The notes: a model not told the origin generated them from the letters alone. Positions 1-8,581 are shown, counted from the stretch's first letter. The stretch: DNA of 64,000 bases from CAYWMD01 sp964458575 (GCA_964458575.1 CAYWMD010000005.1:1-64000), one strand, 5' to 3'. A program made the numbers and translations.

Positions 1-1
1 C

Positions 2-652
2 GCCGAGATCGCCTCCGTGCTCGCCTTCTCCGCCATCCGCAACAACGACAAGGTCGGCCTCATCCTTTTCAGCGACGAGGTGGAGAAATTCATCCCGCCG
101 CGCAAAGGCCGCAGCCATGTCCTGCGTGTCATTCGTGAAGTCCTCTTCTTCGAGCCGAAGCGGCGCGGGACGGATTTGAATGCCGCGCTGGAATTTCTGA
201 TGCACGTCACGCGACATCGGGCGGTGTCGGTGGTGATCTCGGATTTCATCGGTTCGCCCGCGGAGCCGAAGCGCGACGGCGGTCGGAAGCTGCGCCCACA
301 AATGATGCTGCTCGAATCCCTGGCGCAGGCCTCGTTCACCATGCTGCGGCAGGCCAACCGCCGCCACGATGTGGTGGCGGTGCAAATCACAGACCGTTAC
401 GAACTGGAACTGCCCGACTTGGGGCGTTTGGTGCTTCGGGATGCCGAAACCGGCGAAGTGGTCGAGATCCACACCGGCGATGGCCGCAAGCGCGGTGCTT
501 TTGCCGAACGCCAAGCCAAAGCCCAGGCGGACACGGCGCGGGTATTCCGTTCCGCCGGCATTGATTCGATTCAACTGCGCACCGACCGGCCTTACGGGGC
601 GGAACTGGCGAAGTTTTTTGAGACGCGGGAGAAGCGGAGGTTGCGAGGATGA
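2..652 (+). CDS. DUF58 domain protein, C-terminal part (5' truncated by window)
   Basis: The reading frame is open from the first bases of the window, so the gene begins upstream; 216 residues are visible. The segment with AIRNNDKVGLILF and, further on, the hydrophobic strand ending VVISDFIG is the von Willebrand A-like half of DUF58 proteins. In this family the protein is usually encoded next to a MoxR ATPase and VWA proteins. The following genes (DUF4381, VWA, VWA-TPR) complete that Bat/MoxR-type arrangement, so a MoxR AAA+ gene probably lies just outside the window. Its biochemical role is not established; the family is linked to envelope stress or protein-complex assembly. Family call is firm; function is inferred. 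Confidence 0.85.
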   Translation, partial: AEIASVLAFSAIRNNDKVGLILFSDEVEKFIPPRKGRSHVLRVIREVLFFEPKRRGTDLNAALEFLMHVTRHRAVSVVISDFIGSPAEPKRDGGRKLRPQMMLLESLAQASFTMLRQANRRHDVVAVQITDRYELELPDLGRLVLRDAETGEVVEIHTGDGRKRGAFAERQAKAQADTARVFRSAGIDSIQLRTDRPYGAELAKFFETREKRRLRG

Positions 653-683
653 AATCTTTGAGCGAAGCAATTTCTCAAATCCG

Positions 684-840
684 CCCTCACCCTCTCCCAT
701 CCGATAGGAGAGGGAACAGCAGTCGAGCGGCTGTTCCTTGCCGGAGAGCACACAGCCTCGGACGGGCATCGGTTTGTCAAACAACCGTCCAAAGATTTCC
801 CCGCTCTCATCGGATGGGAGCGGGCCGGGGTGAGGGTGAG
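684..840. repeat. Long fold-back (palindromic) intergenic element
   Basis: The spacer between the DUF58 and DUF4381 genes is almost entirely an inverted repeat. The left arm (684-712) starts CCCTCACCCTCTCCC and the right arm (about 804-840) ends GGGGTGAGGGTGAG. Nested inside are a GGAACAGC/GCTGTTCC hairpin (about 713-737) and a CGGTT/AACCG hairpin near 768-788. It would fold into a branched structure in the operon transcript. A fragment resembling the left arm recurs at 7350-7388. An open frame runs through it, but it encodes only repeat sequence and is not called as a gene. Confidence 0.7.
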
Positions 841-855
841 CTTTCCAACTGACTC

Positions 856-1425
856 ATGGCCACGAATCCAACACCCTCATTCGCGAAGACGAACGCGAAC
901 GACATTCGCGACATTGCGCCGCCGGTGGCGATCGCGAGCGCTTGGGAATGGCTTTGGTGGACGCTGGCGGGGCTGGTGTTGGCGGCGGTCCTCTATTCGC
1001 TGTGGAGATGGTGGCTGAGAAAGCGCGCGGAAGTTCCCGTGGTGGTTCCGGTCCCGGCCCACGTCCGTGCGAAGTTGAAACTGCAAGAAGCGCTCGCTTT
1101 GCTTGCCGCTCCCAAACCATTTTGCATTGCCGTGTCCGACACGCTGCGGGTTTATCTGGAGGAGCGATTTGAATTCCGCGCGCCGGAGCGGACGACCGAG
1201 GAATTCCTTTACGAACTTCAGGGCACGGACCGCCTCACGCGCGATCAGAAGGAAAGCCTGGGTAATTTTCTGCAGAACTGCGACCTCGTGAAGTTTGCCA
1301 AATACGAACCGGGCGAGCCCGAGTTGCGCGACTTGCACGATTCGGCACTCCGGCTGGTTGAAGAAACCGAACCGGTCGAAGTGCCAGGTCCGGAGGCCAG
1401 CGTCCAGAGTCCAGCGCCTGCATGA
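856..1425 (+). CDS. DUF4381-like membrane protein
   Basis: A 189-residue protein with a short polar N-terminus, one strong transmembrane segment (about residues 29-49, with a WLWWTLAGLVLAAVLYSLW core) and a cytoplasmic helical domain. The pattern and position match DUF4381 proteins, which sit between DUF58 and VWA genes in Bat-type operons. The region around AISDTLRVYLEERFEFRAPERTTEEF is the conserved part of that family. The ATG follows the fold-back repeat; the stop overlaps the next ATG by 4 bases, which suggests translational coupling. No enzymatic motif is visible; it is probably a structural partner of the two VWA proteins. Confidence 0.8.
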   Translation: MATNPTPSFAKTNANDIRDIAPPVAIASAWEWLWWTLAGLVLAAVLYSLWRWWLRKRAEVPVVVPVPAHVRAKLKLQEALALLAAPKPFCIAVSDTLRVYLEERFEFRAPERTTEEFLYELQGTDRLTRDQKESLGNFLQNCDLVKFAKYEPGEPELRDLHDSALRLVEETEPVEVPGPEASVQSPAPA

Positions 1426-2423
1426 CCTTCGCGCATCCATACGTCTTGTTGTTGTTGCTGCTGCTGCCGCTGGCGGCGTGGTTGAAGGGGCGGCGCGGAC
1501 AGTCGCCGGCGTTCATCTATTCTTCGGTGCAATTGCTGCGGGCGGTCACGAATGTCACCCGTTCCCGCGCCGGCGGTTGGCTGTCGTCCTTGCGCTGGTT
1601 GGTGCTGGCGTTGTTCATCATCGCGCTGGCGCAGCCGCGGTTGACGAAGTTTGACTCCACGAAAGCCACGGCCAGCGGCGTGGACATTGTGGTGGCATTC
1701 GACCTTTCGGGCAGCATGGCGGCGGAGGATTTTGAGATTCGCGGTAAACCGGTCAATCGGGTGGAAATGGCGCGGGCCGTGTTGAAGGAGTTCATTGCCA
1801 AGCGTCCCAGCGATCGCCTCGGGTTGGTTGCGTTTGGCACCGAGGCCTACATCGCCTCGCCCTTGACCCTCGACCATGATTTCCTTTTGAAGAACCTGGA
1901 ACGCCTCAACCTCAATGCCATCAACGGAAATTCCACCGCCGTCGGCTCGGCGCTGAGTACCGCAGTGAACCGGTTGCGCGAGGTGAAGTCGAAAAGTAAA
2001 ATCGTCATTCTGATGACGGACGGGCAGAATAATGCGGGCAAAATCGCGCCGCTCACCGCGGCCGAGGCCGCGCACGCGTTGAATGTGAAGGTCTATACCA
2101 TCGGCGTCGGCACGCGCGGCGTGGCGCCCATGCCGGTTTACATGGGCGGGCGGCGGGTCGGCACCCGGCCCATGCAGGTGGACATTGACGAAGACACGCT
2201 GCAACAAATTTCCAAGCTGACCGATGGCAAATATTACCGCGCCGACAACGCCGAGCGGTTCGAAAAGATTTACGCCGAGATTGACAAGCTCGAAAAAACC
2301 GAGGCTGAGGTGAAGAAGTTCGCGCAACACAAGGAATTATTCGCGGGGCTCGTCTCGCTGGGATTGGCGCTGCTGCTGGTCGAAGTGGCGCTGGGGCAAA
2401 CGGTGTTTCGGAGACTGCCATGA
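1422..2423 (+). CDS. VWA domain membrane protein, BatA-like
   Basis: A 333-residue protein with N-terminal membrane segments (about 7-21 and 57-72), a von Willebrand A domain (about 88-290) and a C-terminal membrane helix (about 308-324). The metal-ion-dependent adhesion site is intact: D94-x-S96-x-S98 in VVAFDLSGSM, and the later MTDG strand. This is the BatA layout of the Bacteroides aerotolerance operon. The start overlaps the DUF4381 stop, and the stop overlaps the next start (ATGA), so the genes are tightly coupled. It likely assembles with the next protein in the inner membrane, exposing the VWA domain to the periplasm. The precise role is unknown. Confidence 0.88.
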   Translation: MTFAHPYVLLLLLLLPLAAWLKGRRGQSPAFIYSSVQLLRAVTNVTRSRAGGWLSSLRWLVLALFIIALAQPRLTKFDSTKATASGVDIVVAFDLSGSMAAEDFEIRGKPVNRVEMARAVLKEFIAKRPSDRLGLVAFGTEAYIASPLTLDHDFLLKNLERLNLNAINGNSTAVGSALSTAVNRLREVKSKSKIVILMTDGQNNAGKIAPLTAAEAAHALNVKVYTIGVGTRGVAPMPVYMGGRRVGTRPMQVDIDEDTLQQISKLTDGKYYRADNAERFEKIYAEIDKLEKTEAEVKKFAQHKELFAGLVSLGLALLLVEVALGQTVFRRLP

Positions 2424-4360
2424 ATTTTGCGCACCCACATATTCTCTGGCTGTTGCTGGTGCTGCCGCCGGCGCTGGGGCTGTTTTTCTGGTGGTCGCTG
2501 CGCGAGCGCCGGCGGTTGATGGCGCAATTCATCGAGGCGCGGTTGCTGCCTGGTCTGGTTTCGGGGGTTTCTCCCGCGCGACGGAAAGTGCGCATGGCCT
2601 GTCTGGTCGCGGCGGTGGCGCTGGTCATCGTCACTTTGGCGAGGCCGCAATGGGGCTTCACCTGGGAGGAAACCAAACAGAAGGGCCTGGACATCGTCGT
2701 GGCGATTGACACCTCGAAAAGCATGCTGGCCGAGGACATCACGCCCAATCGGTTGGAACGCGCGAAGCTGGCGGCGCTGGATTTGATGCAACAGGCGCAG
2801 TCGGACCGGCTGGGCTTGGTGGCGTTTGCGGGCGGCGCGTTTTTGCAGTGCCCGCTGACGATTGATGACAACGCGTTCCGGCAAAGCGTCCTGGCGTTGG
2901 ACGTGAGCATCATCCCGCAAGGCGGCACGGCGTTGGCCGAGGCCATCAGAACGGCGCTGGCCGCCTTCAAGGAAGGGGACAATTTCAAGGTGCTCGTGCT
3001 GTTCTCCGATGGCGAGGACAACGACGCGGGCGCGTTGGAAGCCGCCGAGACCGCGGCAAAGGAGGGCATGAAGATTTTCACCATCGGTGTGGGGACGGCG
3101 GATGGCGAATTGCTGCGCGTCAAGGATGCAAAAGGACGGACCGATTACATCCGCGACAACGAGGGCAACGTGGTGAAGTCGCACCTGAACGAGTCATTGC
3201 TTCAGAAAATCGCCGGCGCGACGGACGGCGGTTTTTATCTGCCGCTCCGTGGAGCGAAGACCATTGACACTTTGTACGAGAAGGGCCTTGCGCCCCTGCC
3301 GAAAACCGAAGGGCAGGAAAAGCTGATCAAACGCTACCACGAGCGCTTTTACTGGCCGCTGGCCCTGGCGATCATTTTGTTGCTTGTGGACTCACTCTTG
3401 CCGGAGCGGGGCTCGGCGGCCCGCCGGGGAGCGAATGCCAAACCGGCGGAGTCCGGCCTCGGTGCGCCCGTGACCGGCGCGGTGGTGCTGCTGTTGCTGT
3501 TGCCGCTGCCCAGCCCGGCCTCCCCTTCAACTGCCTTGCGGGACTACAACGCCGGCAAGTTCGACAAGGCACTGGAGGAATACCAGCGGTCATTGGCGAA
3601 AAAACAGGACGACCCCCGGCTGCAATTCAACGCCGGTGCCGCGGCGTATCGCGACCGGCGGTTTGACGACGCGGCGAAGTACTTTGGTGGGGCTGCAGTC
3701 GCACCGGACCTCAAACTCCAGGAGCAGGCTTACTACAACCTCGGCAACACACTGTATCGGTCCGGGGAAGCCCTGCCGGATCCTCAAAAGCAGATGGAAT
3801 CCTGGGAAAGCGCGGTGAAGCAGTATGAAAATGCGATCAAACTGAACACGAACAACGCCGATGCCAGGTTCAATCGCGATTTTGTGAAGCAGCGGCTGGA
3901 GGAGCTGAAGCAACAACAGCAACAAAATCAGGACCAAAAACAGGACCAACAGGACAAGAACGATCCGAAGGAGCAGAAGGATCAGCAGCAAGACCAGCAG
4001 CAGGGCCAACAGCAGAAGGATCAGAAACAGGAAAAGAATAAGGATCAGCAATCGCAACAACAGCAGGCGGGGAACGAAGACAAGAAGCAGGACGAGCAGA
4101 AGCAATCAAACCCGTCCGAGCAGCAGGAACAGCAGCAGCAGGATCAAAAACAGGAACAGCAACACGCGAAGTCCGCGGGCCAGCCGTCGAACTCGAAACC
4201 CGAAGAGGATCAGCCGGGCCAGCAGCAAGTCACCGCGCACGCCATGACACCACAAGAGGCGCAGCAGTTGCTCGATGCGCAAAAGGGCGAGGAACAGGTT
4301 TTGCAGTTTGTCCCGGAAGGCCAGCCAGGAAAACGGGACCGGCCGTTGCAGGACTGGTGA
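2420..4360 (+). CDS. VWA-TPR fusion protein (BatB plus BatC-like) with Gln-rich tail
   Basis: A 646-residue protein. Residues about 8-24 and 57-74 are membrane segments, followed by a VWA domain with an intact MIDAS (D97-T-S99-K-S101) and a further membrane helix near 310-325. A second part (about 365-500) carries tetratricopeptide repeats (DYNAGKFDKALEEYQRSL, then YYNLGNTLYRSGE). The last 120 residues before the C-terminus are extremely rich in Gln, Lys and Asp. In Bacteroides, BatB (VWA) and BatC (TPR) are separate; here they form one polypeptide. The Gln-rich tail is encoded at about 3910-4220. This is the last gene of the Bat-like operon. Confidence 0.88.
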   Translation: MNFAHPHILWLLLVLPPALGLFFWWSLRERRRLMAQFIEARLLPGLVSGVSPARRKVRMACLVAAVALVIVTLARPQWGFTWEETKQKGLDIVVAIDTSKSMLAEDITPNRLERAKLAALDLMQQAQSDRLGLVAFAGGAFLQCPLTIDDNAFRQSVLALDVSIIPQGGTALAEAIRTALAAFKEGDNFKVLVLFSDGEDNDAGALEAAETAAKEGMKIFTIGVGTADGELLRVKDAKGRTDYIRDNEGNVVKSHLNESLLQKIAGATDGGFYLPLRGAKTIDTLYEKGLAPLPKTEGQEKLIKRYHERFYWPLALAIILLLVDSLLPERGSAARRGANAKPAESGLGAPVTGAVVLLLLLPLPSPASPSTALRDYNAGKFDKALEEYQRSLAKKQDDPRLQFNAGAAAYRDRRFDDAAKYFGGAAVAPDLKLQEQAYYNLGNTLYRSGEALPDPQKQMESWESAVKQYENAIKLNTNNADARFNRDFVKQRLEELKQQQQQNQDQKQDQQDKNDPKEQKDQQQDQQQGQQQKDQKQEKNKDQQSQQQQAGNEDKKQDEQKQSNPSEQQEQQQQDQKQEQQHAKSAGQPSNSKPEEDQPGQQQVTAHAMTPQEAQQLLDAQKGEEQVLQFVPEGQPGKRDRPLQDW

Positions 4361-4431
4361 TTCGAAGTCGTTGCCGCGCCGGCAAAAATCTGCTCGCGAT
4401 GGACCGGGGGATCGGGTCAAATGCCACCACC

Positions 4432-5850
4432 ATGAAGACGAGTCTTCAAGCGCTTTTGTGCTGCGCCATCGCCCTGGCTGCGCCCGCCCAGGACACAACT
4501 GCGGTCAACAAATACAATGTTCTCTTCATTGCCGCGGACGACTTGAACACCTGCCTGGGCTGCTACGGTCATCCGCTGGTGAAATCGCCAAACATTGACC
4601 GGTTGGCTGCGCGCGGGGTTCGCTTTGATCGTGCCTACTGCCAGTACCCGTTGTGCAACCCGAGCCGCTCCTCCTTGCTCAGTGGCTTGCGCCCGGACAC
4701 GACGCGGATCTTCGCGAACGCCACACCCGTGCGAAGGGTTTTCCCCAACATCGTCACGCTACCGCAGCTCTTCAAGAACCACGGGTATTTCTCGGCCCGC
4801 GTGGGCAAGATTTATCATTACGGCGTCCCGCGTGAAATCGGCACAAGCGGCCTCGACGATGCGCCGTCCTGGAACCAGGTCGTGAACCCGCGCGGCCGCG
4901 ACCGAGATGACGAAGCGGACGTGATCAACTTCACGCCGCAAAAGGGATTGGGCGCGGCGTTGTCCTGGATGGAGGCAAAGGGGATGGACGAGGAACAAAC
5001 GGACGGAAAGGTCGCTGCGGAAACCATTCGCCTGCTGGAGGCGCATGGAGACAAGCCGTTTTTCATCGCGGCGGGTTTTTATCGCCCGCACGTTCCCGAC
5101 ATCGCGACCAAAAGGTATTTTGACCTTTACCCGCTGGAGAAAATCAATTTGCCCGTGGAGCCGGCGGACCATCTCGCCAATGTCCCGCCCATCGCGTTGA
5201 CGTGCAAACCGCTCAACTACGGGCTTGAAGCGGAAAACTTGCGCATTTTCAAACGCGCATACTTCGCCAGCACGAGTTTCATGGACGCGCAAGTCGGCAA
5301 GGTGCTCAACGCGCTGGACCGCCTCGGGTTGGCGGACAAGACCATCGTGGTGTTTTGGGGCGACCACGGTTGGGCTTTGGGCGAGCATGGCCAATGGCAG
5401 AAACGGCTGCTGTTCGAAGAGTCCGCGCGCGTGCCGCTCATCATCGCGTTGCCGAAAGCCAAAGCAAAAGGCGCGTGCCGTCGCACCGTCGAGTTTGTGG
5501 ACGTGTATCCGACGCTGGCCGATCTGTGCGGATTGCCGCCGCCCGCGAATCTGGCGGGCCGCAGCCTGCGTCCGCTGCTGGAAAACCCCGATGCCAAGTG
5601 GGACAAACCGGCGATTACGCAGGTGCTGCGCGGTGAGGGCCGCGAGCGCAGCATGGGTTACAGCGTGCGCACCGAACGCTGGCGTTACACCGAATGGACC
5701 GGCGGCCAGGCCGGCGTGGAGCTTTACGACCACGACAACGACCCGCACGAATGGCGCAACCTGGCCCAGGACGAGAAATTCACGGAGACGGTTGCGGAGT
5801 TGAAGAAATTGCTGCCGTCGCCAAAGCAAGACGCCGAAACTTCCAACTGA
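4432..5850 (+). CDS. Secreted sulfatase, iduronate-2-sulfatase-like
   Basis: A 472-residue type I sulfatase. The chosen ATG gives a clean signal peptide (MKTSLQALLCCAIALAAPAQ); an in-frame start 75 bases upstream would bury it. The catalytic Cys that becomes formylglycine is C75 in the C-N-P-S-R motif, and the metal-binding pair D36-D37 lies in AADDLNT. The segment C-L-G-C-Y-G with PNIDRLAARGVRFDRAYCQY resembles the iduronate-2-sulfatase subgroup. It would remove sulfate esters from polysaccharides in the periplasm or outside the cell. The secreted esterase gene follows after 14 bases, suggesting a joint role on decorated glycans. The exact substrate cannot be read from sequence. Confidence 0.9.
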   Translation: MKTSLQALLCCAIALAAPAQDTTAVNKYNVLFIAADDLNTCLGCYGHPLVKSPNIDRLAARGVRFDRAYCQYPLCNPSRSSLLSGLRPDTTRIFANATPVRRVFPNIVTLPQLFKNHGYFSARVGKIYHYGVPREIGTSGLDDAPSWNQVVNPRGRDRDDEADVINFTPQKGLGAALSWMEAKGMDEEQTDGKVAAETIRLLEAHGDKPFFIAAGFYRPHVPDIATKRYFDLYPLEKINLPVEPADHLANVPPIALTCKPLNYGLEAENLRIFKRAYFASTSFMDAQVGKVLNALDRLGLADKTIVVFWGDHGWALGEHGQWQKRLLFEESARVPLIIALPKAKAKGACRRTVEFVDVYPTLADLCGLPPPANLAGRSLRPLLENPDAKWDKPAITQVLRGEGRERSMGYSVRTERWRYTEWTGGQAGVELYDHDNDPHEWRNLAQDEKFTETVAELKKLLPSPKQDAETSN

Positions 5851-5864
5851 ACCAAAAACGCAAA

Positions 5865-6830
5865 ATGAAACTTCGAACCTTGCTCCCACTCGCCGTACTA
5901 GCCGTTGTAGTCGGTTGGCCCGACGGGCCGGGCGTCGCGCACGCTCAAATGAGCCGGCAGAACCAAGCCGCCAAGCCGGCTCCGGACTTGGCCAATGAAA
6001 AATACGGCCCTTACGAACGCAACGTGCTGGACTTGTGGAAGGCGAAGTCCGACACGCCCACGCCGCTGGTGGTGTTCATTCACGGCGGCGGATTCAAAGC
6101 GGGTAGCAAGGAGATGCTGGCCGCGCCGCTGCTCAACGGTTTGCTCACCAATGGCGTTTCGGTAATGGCAATCAATTATCGCCTTTCCCCGGCGGTGCAT
6201 TTTCCGGCGCATTACATGGATTGCGCCCGCGCAATCCAGTTTGCGCGGTTTCACGCGAAGGAATGGAACATTGACCCCAAACGCATCGGCGCCAGCGGCG
6301 GCTCCGCGGGCGCGGGCACATCGTTATGGATCGGTTTTCACGACGACATGGCCGACCCGAAAAACGCCGATCCGGTTCTGCGCGAATCCACGCGCCTGAC
6401 GTGCATGGCCGTGCTGGGCGCGCAAAGCACTTATGACTTGCGCGTCATCGCGGAATGGATCGGCGAAGCTACGGCCCGACATCCGGCTTTCGAGGGTTTC
6501 TACGGGATAACGACCAACGAAATGAACACGCCCAAGGCGTACAAACTCTACGAAGAGGCGTCTGCGATTAACTACCTGACCGCCGACGATCCGCCGGTGT
6601 TCCTATACTACGACCAACCGGATATTCCCATGCCGCCGGACGTCCCTCCGGGTGCGGGCATTCACCATCCGGTCTTCGGCCGGAAGCTGAAAGAAAAAAT
6701 GGACGCGTTGAACATCGAATGTGTGATGGTGCACCGGAACGATCTGCAAAACGGCGGCAATGTGCAGGACGAGATTGTAAAGTTCTTCCTGAAGCATTTC
6801 GGACTGAAGAAGGCGGACGGCAAGAAATAA
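5865..6830 (+). CDS. Secreted alpha/beta-hydrolase esterase (BD-FAE/HSL type)
   Basis: A 321-residue hydrolase with an N-terminal signal sequence (about residues 1-27). It has the oxyanion-hole motif H73-G-G-G and the nucleophile elbow G-G-S147-A-G, followed by a lid and C-terminal region typical of carboxylesterase or hormone-sensitive-lipase-like enzymes. A catalytic Asp and His should lie in the last 100 residues; VHRNDLQN is the likely His region. It is directly downstream of the sulfatase, 14 bases apart, so it is probably cotranscribed. It may remove acetyl or other acyl groups from the same sulfated polysaccharide; that link is inference. Confidence 0.85.
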   Translation: MKLRTLLPLAVLAVVVGWPDGPGVAHAQMSRQNQAAKPAPDLANEKYGPYERNVLDLWKAKSDTPTPLVVFIHGGGFKAGSKEMLAAPLLNGLLTNGVSVMAINYRLSPAVHFPAHYMDCARAIQFARFHAKEWNIDPKRIGASGGSAGAGTSLWIGFHDDMADPKNADPVLRESTRLTCMAVLGAQSTYDLRVIAEWIGEATARHPAFEGFYGITTNEMNTPKAYKLYEEASAINYLTADDPPVFLYYDQPDIPMPPDVPPGAGIHHPVFGRKLKEKMDALNIECVMVHRNDLQNGGNVQDEIVKFFLKHFGLKKADGKK

Positions 6831-6867
6831 GTCCCAATGGTCCGACGGAATTTGACGAAGGCGAACG

Positions 6868-7341
6868 TCAGCGTTGGTGGAGGACGCTCTGCTTTCGTAC
6901 GTCTGCGAAGAATTCCTCCGCTACGATGAATCCCACACACTCCTTCGCCCCGCAACGACACGGGTGCTCGCGGTAATCCACCAGGTCGTAACCGTAATTG
7001 AACGTCAACTCCTCGCCGGCCGTGAGGTCGCGCCGCGCCACAATCCAGATTTCCCCGTCCGCCAGCGTCGCCTCGCAATTCGGCGCGCAACTGTGGTTCA
7101 GGAAGCGGGCCGCGTTCCTCGCAACGTTCCCGTCGAGATCATCATTCTCATCGAGCGAAAAAATGCACACATTGCCTTGCTCGCATCGGCGAAGCGACTC
7201 CGCTTTCGAGATGCGTTCGCCGACGTATTGAATGATACGAGCGCCGGCTGGGATGTGGCGACACGCAAATAGGCCGGAGCCGTCAATGGATGAGGATTTG
7301 ACCACGTGCGATTCGCAGTTCGGAAACTCGTCAGGGCGCAT
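6868..7341 (-). CDS. SET-domain protein lysine methyltransferase-like protein
   Basis: A 157-residue protein made almost entirely of a SET domain. It shows the GSGLFACRHIPAGARI strand, the catalytic and cofactor motif ARFLNHSCAPNCEA, the GEELTFNYGYDL motif with the conserved Tyr, and a compact post-SET zinc cluster (CRCGAKEC). The upstream in-frame extension to 7419 encodes only the Arg-rich translation of a CTCACCC-type repeat, so the ATG at 7341 is preferred. SET proteins use S-adenosylmethionine to methylate lysine, classically on histones. Bacterial copies occur in several phyla and their targets are mostly unknown. It is convergent with the esterase gene. Confidence 0.88.
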   Translation of the reverse strand: MRPDEFPNCESHVVKSSSIDGSGLFACRHIPAGARIIQYVGERISKAESLRRCEQGNVCIFSLDENDDLDGNVARNAARFLNHSCAPNCEATLADGEIWIVARRDLTAGEELTFNYGYDLVDYREHPCRCGAKECVGFIVAEEFFADVRKQSVLHQR

Positions 7342-7428
7342 TGAAACCTGGCTTTTCTCCCTCACCCTTACCCTCTCCCGCTGGGGGGAAATTCTTGATT
7401 TTACCGCGCGCGACGACATGTCATTTCG

Positions 7429-8127
7429 CTAAAGTTTTGGCTTGGAACTCGTCCTTGGCCCAAACAACGCCGTGCCGATGCGCACGATGGTCGCGCCCTC
7501 CTCGATGGCGACCTCGAAATCGCCGCTCATGCCCATGCTCAAGTGGGGCAGGGGAGCGCCGAGCGCCGTCTCGGCCTGTTCCTTCAACTCCCGTAGCCGT
7601 CGGAAGTGCGGCCGGGACTTTTCCGCCTCCGGACTCCACGGCGGCACGGACATCAAGCCGTGAATTTCCAACCGCGGCAGCGAGTTAAGCGCTTTGATTT
7701 CGGCGAGCAACTGCTCCGGCGCGTAGCCAAACTTGCTGCCCTCACCCGCCACGTTGACCTCCAGCAGAACCGGCATGGTCTTCGATGCCTGCTCCGCCCG
7801 CTTATTCAACTCCTGCGCGAGCGACAGGCTGTCCACGCTTTGGATCATCTCGAACAGTTCAATGGCATCGCGGCATTTGTTGCTCTGCAAATGACCGATG
7901 AAATGCCAGCGCAATTTTCCCGGGCAGAGCGGGATTTTCGCCTTTGCCTCCTGCACCTTGTTCTCGCCGAACAAGGTCAAGCCCGCGTCCGCGGCGGCTT
8001 GAACCGCGTCGGGCGGTTGCGTCTTCGCCACCGCAAGCAGGGTCACGGAATCCGGCGACCGGCCCGCGCGCTGGCAGGCGGCGTCAATCTGTCGTTGAAT
8101 CGTTTCAAGGTTCTCGGCCAAACTCAC
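7429..8127 (-). CDS. yggS: YggS/PROSC-family pyridoxal-phosphate homeostasis protein
   Basis: A 232-residue single-domain PLP-binding protein with the fold-type III barrel of alanine racemase but no second domain. The PLP lysine lies in LLAVAKTQ near the N-terminus; other family motifs are FGENKVQEA, WHFIGHLQSNK, LLEVNVAGEGSKFG, LMSVPPW, LSMGMSGDFEVAIEEGATIVRIG and the terminal FGPR. Members of this family buffer intracellular PLP and affect amino-acid and keto-acid pools. The start is a GTG. The gene is divergent from the EVE-domain gene, with only a 40-base spacer occupied by heptamer repeats. Confidence 0.93.
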   Translation of the reverse strand: MSLAENLETIQRQIDAACQRAGRSPDSVTLLAVAKTQPPDAVQAAADAGLTLFGENKVQEAKAKIPLCPGKLRWHFIGHLQSNKCRDAIELFEMIQSVDSLSLAQELNKRAEQASKTMPVLLEVNVAGEGSKFGYAPEQLLAEIKALNSLPRLEIHGLMSVPPWSPEAEKSRPHFRRLRELKEQAETALGAPLPHLSMGMSGDFEVAIEEGATIVRIGTALFGPRTSSKPKL

Positions 8128-8136
8128 GAGGCAATT

Positions 8137-8164
8137 GTAAATCGTAAATCGTCAATCGTAAATC
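8137..8164. repeat. Four tandem heptamers (GTAAATC type)
   Basis: Four direct 7-base units fill the spacer between two divergent genes: GTAAATC, GTAAATC, GTCAATC, GTAAATC. The array ends 3 bases before the ATG of the EVE-domain gene and starts 9 bases beyond the GTG of yggS. It therefore occupies the place where ribosome binding sites and promoters of both genes would be expected. Confidence 0.85.
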
Positions 8165-8167
8165 ACG

Positions 8168-8581
8168 ATGAACTACTGGCTCGTAAAATCTGAACCCGAA
8201 ACCTACTCGTGGGCGCAGCTCGTCAAGGACGGCCAGACCGCCTGGACCGGTGTGCGAAACTTTGCCGCGCGAAACTATTTGCGCGCCATGAAACGCGGCG
8301 ACCTCGTTTTCTACTATCACAGCGGCGAAGAAAAGCAGATCGTCGGCCTGGCGCGAGTGGTGAAGGAAGCCTATCCCGACCCAACTGCGAAGGAAGGGGA
8401 TTGGTCGTGCGTGGACCTCGCGCCGGTGCAGCCGTTGACCAAACCCGTCTCGCTTGCCGCGATCAAAGCCGACAAGGAACTGCGCGACATGCCGTTCGTG
8501 AAACAATCGCGCCTTTCGGTCGCGCCGATGACCAACGCACAATTTAAGCAGTTGCTGCAATTGGGCGCACTTCAGAGTTGA
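8168..8581 (+). CDS. EVE domain-containing protein
   Basis: A 137-residue protein that is one EVE domain, related to YTH and PUA folds. Diagnostic features are the N-terminal NYWLVKSEPETYSW, the aromatic cage region TGVRNFAARNYLRAMKRGDLVFYYHSG, and the later DWSCVDLAPV. EVE domains bind modified bases in DNA or RNA; stand-alone bacterial copies are common and are sometimes linked to antiviral or RNA-modification genes. Here the neighbour is yggS, which gives no defence context by itself, although a decayed restriction-type gene lies 250 bases downstream. Confidence 0.9.
   Translation: MNYWLVKSEPETYSWAQLVKDGQTAWTGVRNFAARNYLRAMKRGDLVFYYHSGEEKQIVGLARVVKEAYPDPTAKEGDWSCVDLAPVQPLTKPVSLAAIKADKELRDMPFVKQSRLSVAPMTNAQFKQLLQLGALQS

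Noticed and set aside
649..852. A 67-codon plus-strand frame after the DUF58 gene
   Set aside because: It is made of the fold-back repeat at 684-840 and has no protein-like features.
8137..8164. Heptamer arrays as a CRISPR array
   Set aside because: Units are 7 bases, contiguous and without spacers; no cas genes are present.
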